Origin: Fibrella aestuarina BUZ 2
Lineage (GTDB): Bacteria > Bacteroidota > Bacteroidia > Cytophagales > Spirosomataceae
Direction: 5' to 3'
Length of the DNA: 64,000 nt
NCBI RefSeq assembly: GCF_000331105.1
Contig: NC_020054.1
Coordinates: forward strand, 1,973,698-2,037,697
This document shows, piece after piece, positions 17,444-27,209 of the stretch. Made by a program: the position numbers and the translations under genes. Under the pieces are notes generated by a model. The model did not search any database. It was not told the DNA's origin and was given only the letters and a program-made list of their open reading frames with translations. Positions within the stretch are counted from its first letter, which is position 1. Every line of letters begins with the position of its first letter.

Positions 17444-18568
17444 CTACTTTACGGCTATCACCTCCCCGTGTGTCTGTTTCATGACCGTGCGCAGGGCGGG
17501 TTTGAGCAACCCGAAGGTAGCGACGGCGGCCTCGCTCAGCCAGGCCCGGCCGAAGAGTTGCTGCACCGTGCGCCCCACCCACAGCCGCCGCCCAAACAAC
17601 CGCGACCAGTCGGTTTGGTAGGTACGTTCGAGGGTGGGCCGATCCAGTTCGTTTCGTAGAAAGCGCGCCGAAAGGCCGCTTACCAGCTTGGCGCCGTGAA
17701 TGGCCATCGCCATACCATTGCCGCAGAGCGGCGTAATCAGCCCGGCGGCATCGCCCGCCATTAGTATGTGGTTTTCAACGGCCTGTTTCGGCGCAAACGA
17801 CACTTCGTTGATTACTTCGGGCCGGTCGTAAAGAAAGGTGGCCTGTTCAAAAACGGCCCGCAGGTGCGGGTTTTGGCACAAGACAGCCTGTTCCATCGCA
17901 TCGATGCTGCCATGGGTGCGCACGTTGGTGCGGGTCGTCAGGTAGCAAAGGCAGTACTTGTCGTCTTCGATCGCCGACATGCCGCAGTAGCCATCCGGGA
18001 AGTTGTGGAGTGCAATCACATCTTTCGGGAAATCAATGCCGCTGATGTGGTATTTCACCCCCACGTAGGGCGACGGGGCCTGCATAAACGCCCGGTCGAG
18101 GGTTTTATCGAGTTTGGTTCGTTTGCCGAACGTACCCAGCACGAGTCGGGCAGTGCTTATTTCGCCGTTACCCAGCAATACCGTGAATTGGTCGTCGGCA
18201 AACTGCACGTCGGTGACGGTTTGCGCCAGCCGAAACTGCACACCCGCCGCGAGCCCCAGGTGATAGAGTTCATCATCAAGCGTGTAGCGGCTGATGCCAA
18301 ATCCGCCCAGATCGAGCGGCGCCGTGAGCACCCGCCCCGACGGTGCCGACAGCCAGAACTGACTGATGCGGGCGGCACCCAGCGCGTCGAGATCAATACC
18401 CAGCGCCGTTAGGTAAGGCCGCACTTCGTTGGAGACATATTCGCCGCAGACTTTGTGAAAGGGGTAGGTTTTGCGCTCGATCAGCAGCACATCGAAGCCC
18501 GCCCGCCTCAGTTCGAGCGCGCCAACCAGTCCCGCCAACCCACCACCAATGATGATCACGTCGTGCAT
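17444..18568 (-). CDS. FAD-dependent oxidoreductase, geranylgeranyl reductase-like
   Basis: A 374-residue protein if started at ATG 18568 (MHDVIIIGGGLAGL), which places the GxGxxG FAD loop at the N terminus. A frame extension to 18595 adds nine residues and is less likely. FHKVCGEYVSNEV and ILMAGDAAGLITPLCGNGMAMA are typical of the group that contains geranylgeranyl reductases and halogenase-like monooxygenases. The role may be reduction or hydroxylation of a lipid or polyketide. No matching synthase lies nearby, so no pathway can be named. Confidence 0.85.
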   Translation of the reverse strand: MHDVIIIGGGLAGLVGALELRRAGFDVLLIERKTYPFHKVCGEYVSNEVRPYLTALGIDLDALGAARISQFWLSAPSGRVLTAPLDLGGFGISRYTLDDELYHLGLAAGVQFRLAQTVTDVQFADDQFTVLLGNGEISTARLVLGTFGKRTKLDKTLDRAFMQAPSPYVGVKYHISGIDFPKDVIALHNFPDGYCGMSAIEDDKYCLCYLTTRTNVRTHGSIDAMEQAVLCQNPHLRAVFEQATFLYDRPEVINEVSFAPKQAVENHILMAGDAAGLITPLCGNGMAMAIHGAKLVSGLSARFLRNELDRPTLERTYQTDWSRLFGRRLWVGRTVQQLFGRAWLSEAAVATFGLLKPALRTVMKQTHGEVIAVK

Positions 18569-18709
18569 ATGCAATAGTAAACGGGAAGTGAGCAAAAGGG
18601 TTACGGCGAGATGTGAAAAGGTGCTTATGGGGCCAGTTAATCAATTAGCTGTAATGTATCCTATATCCACAGCTACCTTGGAGAAGCAACGCTAAAATCA
18701 GATGTGACT

Positions 18710-19135
18710 ATGAAAAAAATACTATACGTAGCTATAGTAGTGCTCATTGCAGCATGCGGCAAGAAAAATGACACCGTGGCCCCCGATGCAGCGGCTAAAA
18801 TTGCGGGTACGTATACGGTCTCTCGCTTTGCCTTGTCGGGGTCAGGCGCTAATGACTTCGACGCGACGTTGCCTCGTTCAGGTACGATAAACGGTGTAAA
18901 CGTTACCCAGTCGGGTCAATTGGTGATAACACGACAGAACGAATCAAGCGTTTCGCTGTCGTTAACGGTCAAAACGACTGGCCAAGCCGATGACACTACC
19001 GACCTTGGCACTGCCGAGGTGAAAGGGTCAGACCTCTATGACGGCGCAACAAAAATCGGAACGGCTGACGGGACGAATTTGAGCATCGATGCAACAGACA
19101 ACGGCGTGCGGGTAATTATTACGGCTAAGAAATAG
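18710..19135 (+). CDS. Small lipoprotein, unknown function
   Basis: A 141-residue protein starting at ATG 18710; an in-frame GTG six bases earlier is less likely. MKKILYVAIVVLIAACGKK is a lipoprotein signal with lipobox LIAAC and Cys17 as the modified residue. The mature part is polar and beta-prone, with IAGTYTVSRFAL resembling lipocalin-like lipoproteins and repeated Ser/Thr/Asp-rich strands. Location is probably the outer membrane or periplasm. No function can be assigned. A long palindrome directly follows the gene and probably ends transcription from both directions. Confidence 0.8.
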   Translation: MKKILYVAIVVLIAACGKKNDTVAPDAAAKIAGTYTVSRFALSGSGANDFDATLPRSGTINGVNVTQSGQLVITRQNESSVSLSLTVKTTGQADDTTDLGTAEVKGSDLYDGATKIGTADGTNLSIDATDNGVRVIITAKK

Positions 19136-19148
19136 GCTCGCTTAGTTT

Positions 19149-19200
19149 CCAACCAACAGGAAAGCCCGCTATAGCTATAGCGGGCTTTCCTGTTGGTTGG
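19149..19200. terminator. Perfect 52-bp palindrome, probable bidirectional terminator
   Basis: Each 26-base arm is the exact reverse complement of the other, centred between 19174 and 19175, with CCCGCTATAG joining CTATAGCGGG at the centre. It lies 13 bases after the lipoprotein stop and 14 bases before the end of the converging oxidoreductase gene, the expected position for a shared terminator. Confidence 0.75.
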
Positions 19201-19214
19201 AAGGCGTAATTCTG

Positions 19215-20186
19215 CTACGGCTTCACCAAAATCTTACCCCAGCGACCGGGTGCGTCGGCATGTCCGACAGCCTTTTTGATGTCGTCCAGGCCGTAGCTGG
19301 CTTCGACGGGCAGTTGAATTTTTCCCGACGAAAGCGCTTCAATGACTTCACGACTTACCCGTTGACGGGCTTCGGGGGTGGCGCGGCGCATCCAGTCGGT
19401 GAGCCAGAAACCTTTGATCGTCAGTTCGCGGAAAATCATCAGGCCGGCGTTGAGCATCGGGTCTTGCCGGCTCAGCAGGCCGTAGATGAGCATCGTGCCC
19501 CCTCGGCCCAGGCATTTCATGGCTTCGGTAGCTGTGTGGCCGCCTACCGCATCGAGTACGCACAGCACGCCCTGCCCGTCGGTAATCTGTTTGACGCGGG
19601 TCGCCATGTCGTCGGTTTCGGTGTTGATTACCTCCGTCAGGCCGAGTTTTTTAAGTTCGTCGTTCAGGTCGTCGCGCCGCACCGTACCGATGGTTTTGAT
19701 GCCCCGTTGCTGGCAAAGCTGGATGACCATTTTTCCGAAAGCCGAACCCGCGGCGGTAAGCATCAGCCAACCGTCGGCCTGCACGCCTGAGGCTTCCACC
19801 ATCGCGAAGGCCGTGAACGGATTAACGAAGAGCTGGGCGGCCACTTCATCAGGAATGGCGTCGGGAACGGGGATCAACCCCTTATGATGAGCGATGGCGT
19901 ATTCGCTCCACGTACCCACGCCCGTAAAGCTAACGCGCTGACCCACTGGCAGGGTAACGCCGTCGCCTACCGCGTCGATCACGCCCATGCCCTCGAAACC
20001 GGCACCCGACGGGAGCTGGGGGCGGATTCCGTACAGGTTCTGCACGAACATGATGTCGGACGGATTGATGGGGCTGGCAATGACTTTGATACGTACCTCA
20101 CCCGGGCCGGGTTGTGGCAGGTCTTTCTCGACAACGGCGAGGATATCGGCGGGTTTGCCGGTTCGGTCAAACTGAATAGTTTTCAT
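19215..20186 (-). CDS. Zinc-free medium-chain dehydrogenase (quinone / enoyl reductase type)
   Basis: A 323-residue protein if started at ATG 20186 (MKTIQFDRTGKPAD). The open frame extends to 20276, but the extra part has no family resemblance. VKVIASPINPSDIMFVQ is the conserved substrate-domain motif of the quinone-reductase and mitochondrial enoyl-CoA reductase group. LTAAGSAFGKMVIQLCQQRG forms the NADPH fold, and VLDAVGGHTATEAMKCL follows. The zinc ligands of true alcohol dehydrogenases are absent. Likely activity is NADPH-dependent reduction of quinones or enoyl compounds. Divergent from the aquaporin gene. Confidence 0.87.
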   Translation of the reverse strand: MKTIQFDRTGKPADILAVVEKDLPQPGPGEVRIKVIASPINPSDIMFVQNLYGIRPQLPSGAGFEGMGVIDAVGDGVTLPVGQRVSFTGVGTWSEYAIAHHKGLIPVPDAIPDEVAAQLFVNPFTAFAMVEASGVQADGWLMLTAAGSAFGKMVIQLCQQRGIKTIGTVRRDDLNDELKKLGLTEVINTETDDMATRVKQITDGQGVLCVLDAVGGHTATEAMKCLGRGGTMLIYGLLSRQDPMLNAGLMIFRELTIKGFWLTDWMRRATPEARQRVSREVIEALSSGKIQLPVEASYGLDDIKKAVGHADAPGRWGKILVKP

Positions 20187-20312
20187 GATAAACAGGACAA
20201 CGCACGGGTCAGAGCGCGTTGGTTGATAGAAGATGGTCTGGGCCGAATGGCGGTGGTTGTTCCCATAGCAACCCACGACGGGTGACTATGTTTGTCGGGA
20301 AATTGCACGAAT

Positions 20313-20332
20313 ATTTGTTACAATTGACAAAT
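20313..20332. promoter_or_regulatory. Inverted repeat between divergent genes, candidate operator
   Basis: ATTTGT and ACAAAT flank eight bases in the 203-bp region between the reductase and aquaporin genes. The position suits an operator or a promoter-overlapping site for either gene. No regulator gene is adjacent, so the assignment is tentative. Confidence 0.3.
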
Positions 20333-20389
20333 TGAATCCCCCTACCCGGTCGCTCGTGACGTGCGGCTTTCCTAAACTCGTTCATTTAC

Positions 20390-21115
20390 ATGCAAACCTC
20401 TCCATTCTTAGGTGAACTTATTGGTACTATGGTGCTGCTGCTACTCGGCGACGGCGTTGTGGCCAACGTGGTACTGAAGCAAACAAAAGGCAATAGCGGC
20501 GGCTGGATCGTCATCACCACGGGCTGGGCTTTCGCGGTGACCATCGCCATTTTTGTGGCCAAAGCCTTTGGCAGTATCGACGCCCATCTGAACCCGGCCG
20601 TCACGCTGGCGTTTGCCGTTGCCACCAATGATTACAGCCATGTCATTCCTTTTTTTACGGCTCAGATGCTGGGTGGCGTGCTGGGCGGCATACTGGTGTG
20701 GCTGCTCTACCTGCCGCACTGGGCCGTCACGCCCGATCCGGGCGATAAGCTGGCCGTTTTCTGCAACAGCCCCGCCATCCGCAAAACGGGGCCTAACCTG
20801 CTGAGTGAAGCCATCGCCACGACGGTGTTTATTCTGGGTTTGTCGGGCATCTCGTCCAAAGCGCTGGGTGTGTTGGCAACGGGCGTTGGCCCCTACCTGG
20901 TGGGGGTACTGGTCTGGAGCATCGGCTTGTCGCTGGGTGGCCCCACGGGCTACGCCATCAACCCGGCCCGTGATTTGGGGCCGCGCGTGGCGCATGCGTT
21001 GTTACCCATCCCGGGCAAAGGATCGTCGGACTGGGCCTATGCCTGGATACCCGTAGCCGGTCCGCTGATTGGTGCGGCGGTGGGGGGCGTGCTGATTCAG
21101 CTGTTTGCCTTATAA
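20390..21115 (+). CDS. glpF: MIP family channel, aquaglyceroporin
   Basis: A 241-residue membrane protein with six predicted helices and the two NPA half-helices, HLNPAVTLAFA (about 66-76) and YAINPARDLGPR (about 187-198). The Asp after the second NPA (NPARD) marks glycerol facilitators rather than strict water channels. It should pass glycerol or similar small polyols through the inner membrane. No glycerol kinase or dehydrogenase is next to it. The start at 20390 gives an N terminus (QTSPFLGELIGTMVLLLLG) typical of the family. Confidence 0.93.
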   Translation: MQTSPFLGELIGTMVLLLLGDGVVANVVLKQTKGNSGGWIVITTGWAFAVTIAIFVAKAFGSIDAHLNPAVTLAFAVATNDYSHVIPFFTAQMLGGVLGGILVWLLYLPHWAVTPDPGDKLAVFCNSPAIRKTGPNLLSEAIATTVFILGLSGISSKALGVLATGVGPYLVGVLVWSIGLSLGGPTGYAINPARDLGPRVAHALLPIPGKGSSDWAYAWIPVAGPLIGAAVGGVLIQLFAL

Positions 21116-21163
21116 ACGTACTTGGCGGCATTCCCGAACGCATTGCGCCGTAAGTTTGCGGGC

Positions 21164-21904
21164 ATGGCTTTTATCCAGACAGACGCCTATACGCTGCGTA
21201 ACTACGAGTGCGACGCCGCCGGCCGACTGAGCATCCCCGCGCTGATGAACCTGATGCAGGAATCGGCCAATCGCAACGCCTACGATTACGGAATCGATAG
21301 CGAAACCCTGCAAGCCAACGGGCTGGGCTGGATGCTGATGCGCTTTGGGCTGGTGATGCACCACTACCCGCGCAGTGGGCAGACGATCCGGATTGTAACG
21401 TACCCAACGGGTGTGGAGAAGTTCTTTGTCTATCGCGATTTTCGGGTATATGCCGATGCGGTGTTATTGGCCGAAGCGACCAGCACCTGGCTGGTGTTCG
21501 ATAGCCATAAGCGCACGATGGTACCCACGCCCGATTTTATCCGTTCACTGGTTTGCCCCGACGTCGACCAGCCATCGCCGCGCTTACCGCTCAAGCCCAA
21601 TTATCCATCGGTTGAGGTTGCAGAGGAAGCTCAGGCCGTTACGGTGGGCTGGTTTGACATCGACAGTAATCAGCACGTCAACAATGTCGTCTACATCCGG
21701 TGGCTGCTCGAACAATTGCCAGATGCCGTGCTGCAAACGCAGGAACTGGCCGAACTCGATGTGGTATACCGCAACGAAACTCACTGGCACGAACGGGTGC
21801 TGGTGCAGCATCAGGCCGACGACGCAGGTACGTTCCATCACCGCCTCGCGCTGGCCGAAACCGGCAAAGATGTGTTGCTGGCCAGAACCCGCTGGCGTCG
21901 CTGA
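21164..21904 (+). CDS. Acyl-ACP thioesterase
   Basis: A 246-residue protein if started at ATG 21164 (MAFIQTDAYTLRNYECDAAG). The frame is open to a TTG at 21122, but the ATG matches family N termini. It has two hotdog folds in tandem, as in plant FatA/FatB. The second holds VGWFDIDSNQHVNNVVYIRW, with the Asp, Asn and His of the catalytic network. The first has MQESANRNAYDYGI. It releases fatty acids from acyl carrier protein in the cytoplasm. Forty-eight bases separate it from the aquaporin gene, so they may be co-transcribed. Confidence 0.9.
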   Translation: MAFIQTDAYTLRNYECDAAGRLSIPALMNLMQESANRNAYDYGIDSETLQANGLGWMLMRFGLVMHHYPRSGQTIRIVTYPTGVEKFFVYRDFRVYADAVLLAEATSTWLVFDSHKRTMVPTPDFIRSLVCPDVDQPSPRLPLKPNYPSVEVAEEAQAVTVGWFDIDSNQHVNNVVYIRWLLEQLPDAVLQTQELAELDVVYRNETHWHERVLVQHQADDAGTFHHRLALAETGKDVLLARTRWRR

Positions 21905-21907
21905 AAA

Positions 21908-24025
21908 TTAGAATCGCCAGCGGGCCTGTAGTTTCAGTTCGGTTTTGTGGGGTGCGGAAATCAGGTCGAGGTCAGAGCCGATGTCGGGCTGGTTGGTCAG
22001 ATCGGTTCGGGCGTAGCGAAACCAGAGGTCGAGGTGTTTGCTGGCCGTGTAGCGGGCGAGGAGGTAATGTCGGATGCCCCGATCGAAATAGGCCGGAAAC
22101 GAAAACGCATACAGCACATCGCGCTCATATACGTACTGGCGACTGTCGTAATCGTCGGTGCCGAACAGAGCTATGCGCCCGCTCAGGCTCCAGCGGCCGC
22201 GTTCGTAGGTGGCGTCCTGCACTAGCGCAAAGCCCCGTGAACTGCTGGCTGCCGACGCATACCCAAACGTACCCGCCTGTAGCCGAGACCGCATCGTCAG
22301 GTAAGGCATTAGGCTGTAGTCGGCCGTTAGGGCCAGATTGCGGCGGGTAGTTTCGGTCAGAGCCTTCGGTGAGGTTTTGCTATCGGGGCTGTTTTTCTGT
22401 TTGTGTTCGTCATGGAAAATAAGCGCCAATCGGGTTTGCCGATTGGGGGCATACGTGGCCGATAGCAGGTAATCGAACCCACCCGACGGTCCATCGACAA
22501 GGTATTTCCACCACGGAAACCGGAACCCATCGAAGAAACCACTGAGCGTCAGTTTCCGGTAGACGCTGTACTTGAACCCGCCATACAGGCCTGTTTCGTT
22601 GATGGGTCGGCTGCTTTCGCTGAATGAATTGGCGTAAAAACTGTGAAAATTCCGGTCGTAGTGCCGCGCCAGTACGGCCAGGTCGAGGCGTCGGCTGATG
22701 CCCACCAACGTACCCAGCACGGCGCCCAGCCCGCCACTGTCGGTGAGGGAGCCGCTGCTGTAGGCCATTTCGCTAAACAGATTGACGTTGCGCCAGACGT
22801 ACCCACCATGTAGCCCAACGAGGCGGTTCTGCGTGCCGCTGAACTCATAGTTGTTGTAGGGTAAATCGCGCTTCTGAATGGGTTTGTCGAACGTCGTTTG
22901 TAGGTACGTCAGGCCCAGTTGCAAGCTGTTTCGCTGGAAGTGCAGGTGCCCGCCCAGATTGGTTTCCGCCACCGCCCGCAGATCGAGCAGATCGCCCGAC
23001 GTTTGGTGCAGACCCGACGTCAGAAATGACGTAACCACATCGGCATCAGTCGGCGTTTTACCCAGTGCTACGTTGGCATCCCGCCGGTTGCGGGCCGCAA
23101 AGAGCGTCAGGTCGAGGTATGGGGTTAGCGCGTAAGTTGCCGACAAGCCCCGCAGATAACCGTACTCACTCAGCGAGGTGTATGGCCTGGCCCCCAGCGT
23201 GGGCCGCCGCACGGTCAGGATTGTTTCGGCGTTTTTGCCCAGCGAAAACCCCGCCGACAGCATCAGGCCCTGCCCAATCTGCTGCTGGAAATCACCGAGA
23301 ATGATATTCTTCCAACGCCCCCGACGCTGAATCTGCGCATGAAACGAAACAAAGTCGGGACCGTATTGGCGCATGGCCGGGCTCCAGCGAAACACCTCGC
23401 CGGGATCCTGTTCCAGCGTTAGTCCGATGCTGTAGGTGCCGGGGCGGCTGTTTCGGTAGCGCGCATACCACCCGCCGGGACTGCCCAGGTAGCGCGTCGG
23501 CAGCGTGCCGTTCTTGCTGGGTATGGCTTCCGAAAAGCCTTTCTGCGTTTCCAGGACACGCTCGTAGCGGGTCAGTACGTAGTGATCCGACGGGCTGGGT
23601 AGGTTAGCGATGAGCGTCGCCGTGCGCACCGTCACGAACGCCCGTATCCGCTGAATGGTAGATACGTCGAAATCAGGTATGGTCTGTAGCTCGGCTATGT
23701 CGAGCAGCGGCCCATTGGCGGCGCGGTAGGTGAGCAGGCTGGTAAGTTGGCGCTCGCTAAGCAGGTACGTGGCTGCCAGTTCATCGCGGGTGGCCGTGTT
23801 CAGGTCGAGGGGATTGCTGTAGAGCTGCGCCAGATTGTCGAACAGCGTTTGGTAATCGATGCCCTCGGCCTGCGTCGGAAATAACTCCTGAAAAAGCTGA
23901 TTCAGCGCATCGTCAGTACGAGCCGGCGTCAGGGGAACCATCGGTCTGGGAGTGGATGCCTGCGCGACAACAGCAACGGGCAGCAAACACCCCACTAAGG
24001 CGGGTAGATAATGGCGTAAAGTCAA
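21908..24025 (-). CDS. Helix-hairpin-helix outer-membrane protein, TTG start
   Basis: A 705-residue protein. The only plausible start is TTG at 24025, giving a signal peptide that ends near VAVVAQ (residue about 22); there is no ATG between the preceding in-frame stop and this site. Residues about 70-135 hold a ComEA-like pair of helix-hairpin-helix motifs (LDLNTATRDELAATYLLSER, LDIAELQTIPDFD). The remaining roughly 550 residues alternate aromatic and polar strands and end in QARWRF with a terminal Phe, as expected of an outer-membrane beta barrel. This architecture occurs across Bacteroidota. Its role is unknown. Confidence 0.8.
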   Translation of the reverse strand: MTLRHYLPALVGCLLPVAVVAQASTPRPMVPLTPARTDDALNQLFQELFPTQAEGIDYQTLFDNLAQLYSNPLDLNTATRDELAATYLLSERQLTSLLTYRAANGPLLDIAELQTIPDFDVSTIQRIRAFVTVRTATLIANLPSPSDHYVLTRYERVLETQKGFSEAIPSKNGTLPTRYLGSPGGWYARYRNSRPGTYSIGLTLEQDPGEVFRWSPAMRQYGPDFVSFHAQIQRRGRWKNIILGDFQQQIGQGLMLSAGFSLGKNAETILTVRRPTLGARPYTSLSEYGYLRGLSATYALTPYLDLTLFAARNRRDANVALGKTPTDADVVTSFLTSGLHQTSGDLLDLRAVAETNLGGHLHFQRNSLQLGLTYLQTTFDKPIQKRDLPYNNYEFSGTQNRLVGLHGGYVWRNVNLFSEMAYSSGSLTDSGGLGAVLGTLVGISRRLDLAVLARHYDRNFHSFYANSFSESSRPINETGLYGGFKYSVYRKLTLSGFFDGFRFPWWKYLVDGPSGGFDYLLSATYAPNRQTRLALIFHDEHKQKNSPDSKTSPKALTETTRRNLALTADYSLMPYLTMRSRLQAGTFGYASAASSSRGFALVQDATYERGRWSLSGRIALFGTDDYDSRQYVYERDVLYAFSFPAYFDRGIRHYLLARYTASKHLDLWFRYARTDLTNQPDIGSDLDLISAPHKTELKLQARWRF

Positions 24026-24241
24026 GATATGTAGCGGTCGGTGGGAGCGCGAAAGCTACTGGCCATCTCACTAAAAATCAAGGCAAACGGTGACTTGTGC
24101 TGTTTTTAGTTGATTGATACTGTACGGTCTGCCTAATGTGGGCGAATTTAGATCATTGATATCCCGGTGGATCTTGACGATGAAAAGCTCAGCCGTAGAA
24201 TGTCGCTTACGAACCTCTGGACTGTCTATTGCAGATTAAGT

Positions 24242-25027
24242 TTAGCAACTGTCATCATTGCCCCAAGCTTCATAAAGGGTTTCCTTGAACAATTTGTTGA
24301 GTCGAGTTGTATCTGGTTGTTCAACAGGACCTAGTGATTTAATGCATTGATTGTAGAATATAATTTTCTCCTCTAGAAAATCATTGAGCAATTGGTTTTT
24401 GGGCTCTTCGCCAAGCTCTTCACCCGCCATCTTTCTTGTCAATAATTCCTGAATTAAGGTTTTTATGGATGCATCTGCTACCTGACTGTCTACGAGCCTA
24501 TGAAATTCCATTGGGGCCATTGTGTTCGTGTGCCAAATCCAGTCGCAGGCAAGTAGAGGGCGTAGCACGTAGAAGTACTTTTTGACTCTTACTCGTTCTT
24601 TGAGCAAATAGGCTTGAAAGTTCCGTTCTGCCATATGTAGGTAGTGATGCAAACAAGCTCTAGGGCTGAAATATTCCTCTACTAAATCACGCAGCTTGTC
24701 GGCCGTTGAAGATTGCTGCAAATAGACCAATGGGCTTCGGAGCCATTCCAGCATCGGCGGATTTGACTTCCTGAAAAGGCGCAGGGCTTTTTTCAATTCC
24801 CAGCCTGCTAGATCGATGTCGTTAGGCAGAATTTCTTCCTGGTTATCTCGCTTACTGTCAATTTCCAGATACCAGTCTAATTTGTGTACATAGATGTAGC
24901 GAACATCCCAGTCGCTGTCGGTTGATGCAAAACCCCAGGCACGACTCCCGCTTTCAACGGCGTACAAAATTTTGATATCGTGCTGCTTTTCGAGCCTCGA
25001 CAGTTCTCGTTTTATTTCTTCTTTCAT
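24242..25027 (-). CDS. Predicted nucleotidyltransferase (YcgL-like)
   Basis: A 261-residue protein. The N-terminal polymerase-beta-type motif is ESGSRAWGFASTDSDWDVRYIY (about residues 25-46), with the GS loop and two Asp metal ligands (DSDWD). Further matches to the YcgL group are DIDLAGWELKKALRLFRKSNP and LEWLRSPLVY. The substrate is unknown; the related group has been linked to RNA repair. The coding sequence is clearly richer in A and T than the flanking genes and sits alone between 216- and 273-base gaps, which suggests horizontal gain. Confidence 0.82.
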   Translation of the reverse strand: MKEEIKRELSRLEKQHDIKILYAVESGSRAWGFASTDSDWDVRYIYVHKLDWYLEIDSKRDNQEEILPNDIDLAGWELKKALRLFRKSNPPMLEWLRSPLVYLQQSSTADKLRDLVEEYFSPRACLHHYLHMAERNFQAYLLKERVRVKKYFYVLRPLLACDWIWHTNTMAPMEFHRLVDSQVADASIKTLIQELLTRKMAGEELGEEPKNQLLNDFLEEKIIFYNQCIKSLGPVEQPDTTRLNKLFKETLYEAWGNDDSC

Positions 25028-25230
25028 GACTTCAATGGGAGGTTGTGGGTAGAGAAGGCTTAAAAAAACTGCTAGAGATAATCAGGCTGTCAATGGCAAG
25101 TTAACGCATTCCTATATCACCTGTAGGCAATCTATCGGATTAGATATACTTGCTTGCTCATGTGTTGGCTAACGGGCACCTATCGCCCCACCGTACAACT
25201 TTATCCCGCCTTGCTTACATTTGTTGGATC

Positions 25231-25244
25231 GTATGCATGCATAC
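25231..25244. promoter_or_regulatory. 14-bp perfect palindrome, candidate operator upstream of fadA
   Basis: GTATGCATGCATAC is self-complementary and lies 57 bases before the thiolase ATG, just after a TTTG at 25220-25223 that could be a -33 element. A site here could be bound by a fatty-acid-responsive repressor, but no such regulator gene is in the window. Confidence 0.35.
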
Positions 25245-25264
25245 TAATTTAATTTGCGCAGCCA

Positions 25265-25294
25265 CGCCAAACCTCAAAAACGCCAAACCTCAAA
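25265..25294. repeat. Direct repeat CGCCAAACCTCAAA x2 in the fadA leader
   Basis: Two exact 14-base copies start at 25265 and 25281, separated by AA, ending seven bases before the thiolase ATG. The core AAACCTCAAA reappears in the fabI leader near 61400. The function is not known; it may be an untranslated-leader element or a dispersed intergenic repeat. Confidence 0.6.
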
Positions 25295-25300
25295 CTAAAT

Positions 25301-26505
<1,205 letters not shown>

Positions 26506-26509
<4 letters not shown>

Positions 26510-26967
26510 GCGGTCAGATCGGCGATCTGCTGGATGAGTTGAATGCCCTCACCCGCACAGGCTGTGCCGAAGTCGGCGTCGTAGCTGGCAAGTCGGCTGA
26601 TGCGGTGCAGTTTGCAGGTCGCCAGGATGAGCGCATCGTTGGGCAACAGGTTGTACTGCTGCATGTAGCGAAGGTAAAGCGGAACGATGGTTGGGCTGCT
26701 GGCCAGAAAAGTCAGCTGGTCGAGAATTGGTCTCGGACTGTAGGTCGTAAGTATTGATCCAATGGTGCCATCTCGTTTGAGCGTAGCAGGGGCCTTCTCG
26801 CCAGCAATAGCTATCCAGTAAAAAGCAAATTCGCTGAGGACCGTTTCACTGACGCACATCTCGATGGTCTGGTTATCCATCAGGTGATCAAACAAGTCGA
26901 TTTTAGCTTTTTTAGCCTATTCGATCAGGATAGAACTGTCGATAAATAGCCTATTGCTCGTAAACAT
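26506..26967 (-). pseudogene. PIN-domain (VapC-like) toxin with in-frame stop
   Basis: Read from ATG 26967 the product begins MFTSNRLFIDSSILIE, then meets TAG at 26917-26919, and continues in frame AKKAKIDLFDHLMDNQ to a normal end, for 153 codons in all. The PIN acidic residues are all present: Asp10 (FIDSSI), Glu in VSETVLSEF, Asp in LPNDALILATC and Asp in SYDADF. The stop separates Asp10 from the rest, so any product restarted downstream (TTG at 26895, or ATG at 26880) lacks the first catalytic Asp. The gene start overlaps the antitoxin end by 17 bp, the normal layout. Probably inactivated; a sequencing error is the alternative. Confidence 0.8.
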
Positions 26968-27166
26968 TCAATTGGTTCCAATCAAGATTAGGAGTGGGGT
27001 TTGGCAAACGTTGAAGCAGTTCACGTGAGCGCTCGGGAAGAGCCATTTCCTGCGCTTCGCTGGCCGGGCGAAAATCAATAACAATTGTTTCGTCCCGCAT
27101 CTCCTCAGGTACGTCGAAGATGATCTTGCCGTCTACTGGCTTTTGAATCAATCGAATAGCTGTCAT
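26951..27166 (-). CDS. Putative antitoxin of a VapBC-like pair
   Basis: A 71-residue acidic protein (MTAIRLIQKPVDGKIIFDVP). The N-terminal half is beta-rich with KPVDGKIIFDVPEEMRDETI, like small antitoxins encoded before PIN toxins. The C-terminal tail (LPNPTPNLDWNQLNVYEQ) is of the disordered type that wraps around a PIN toxin. The 17-bp overlap with the toxin frame supports the assignment. It remains intact although the toxin frame is interrupted. Identification rests on context more than on sequence. Confidence 0.65.
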   Translation of the reverse strand: MTAIRLIQKPVDGKIIFDVPEEMRDETIVIDFRPASEAQEMALPERSRELLQRLPNPTPNLDWNQLNVYEQ

Positions 27167-27209
27167 TGTGTACCCCGTTTTTTGGTAAATCTACTAAACG
27201 AATTTTCTA

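Noticed and set aside
24150..24241. Short open frames downstream of the nucleotidyltransferase gene
   Set aside because: Two frames of about 20-40 codons are open, but neither has a good start or recognised motif. They may be remnants; nothing can be claimed.
25261..25300. CRISPR-like array
   Set aside because: The two 14-base repeats have a 2-base spacing and no further copies; there are no cas genes.
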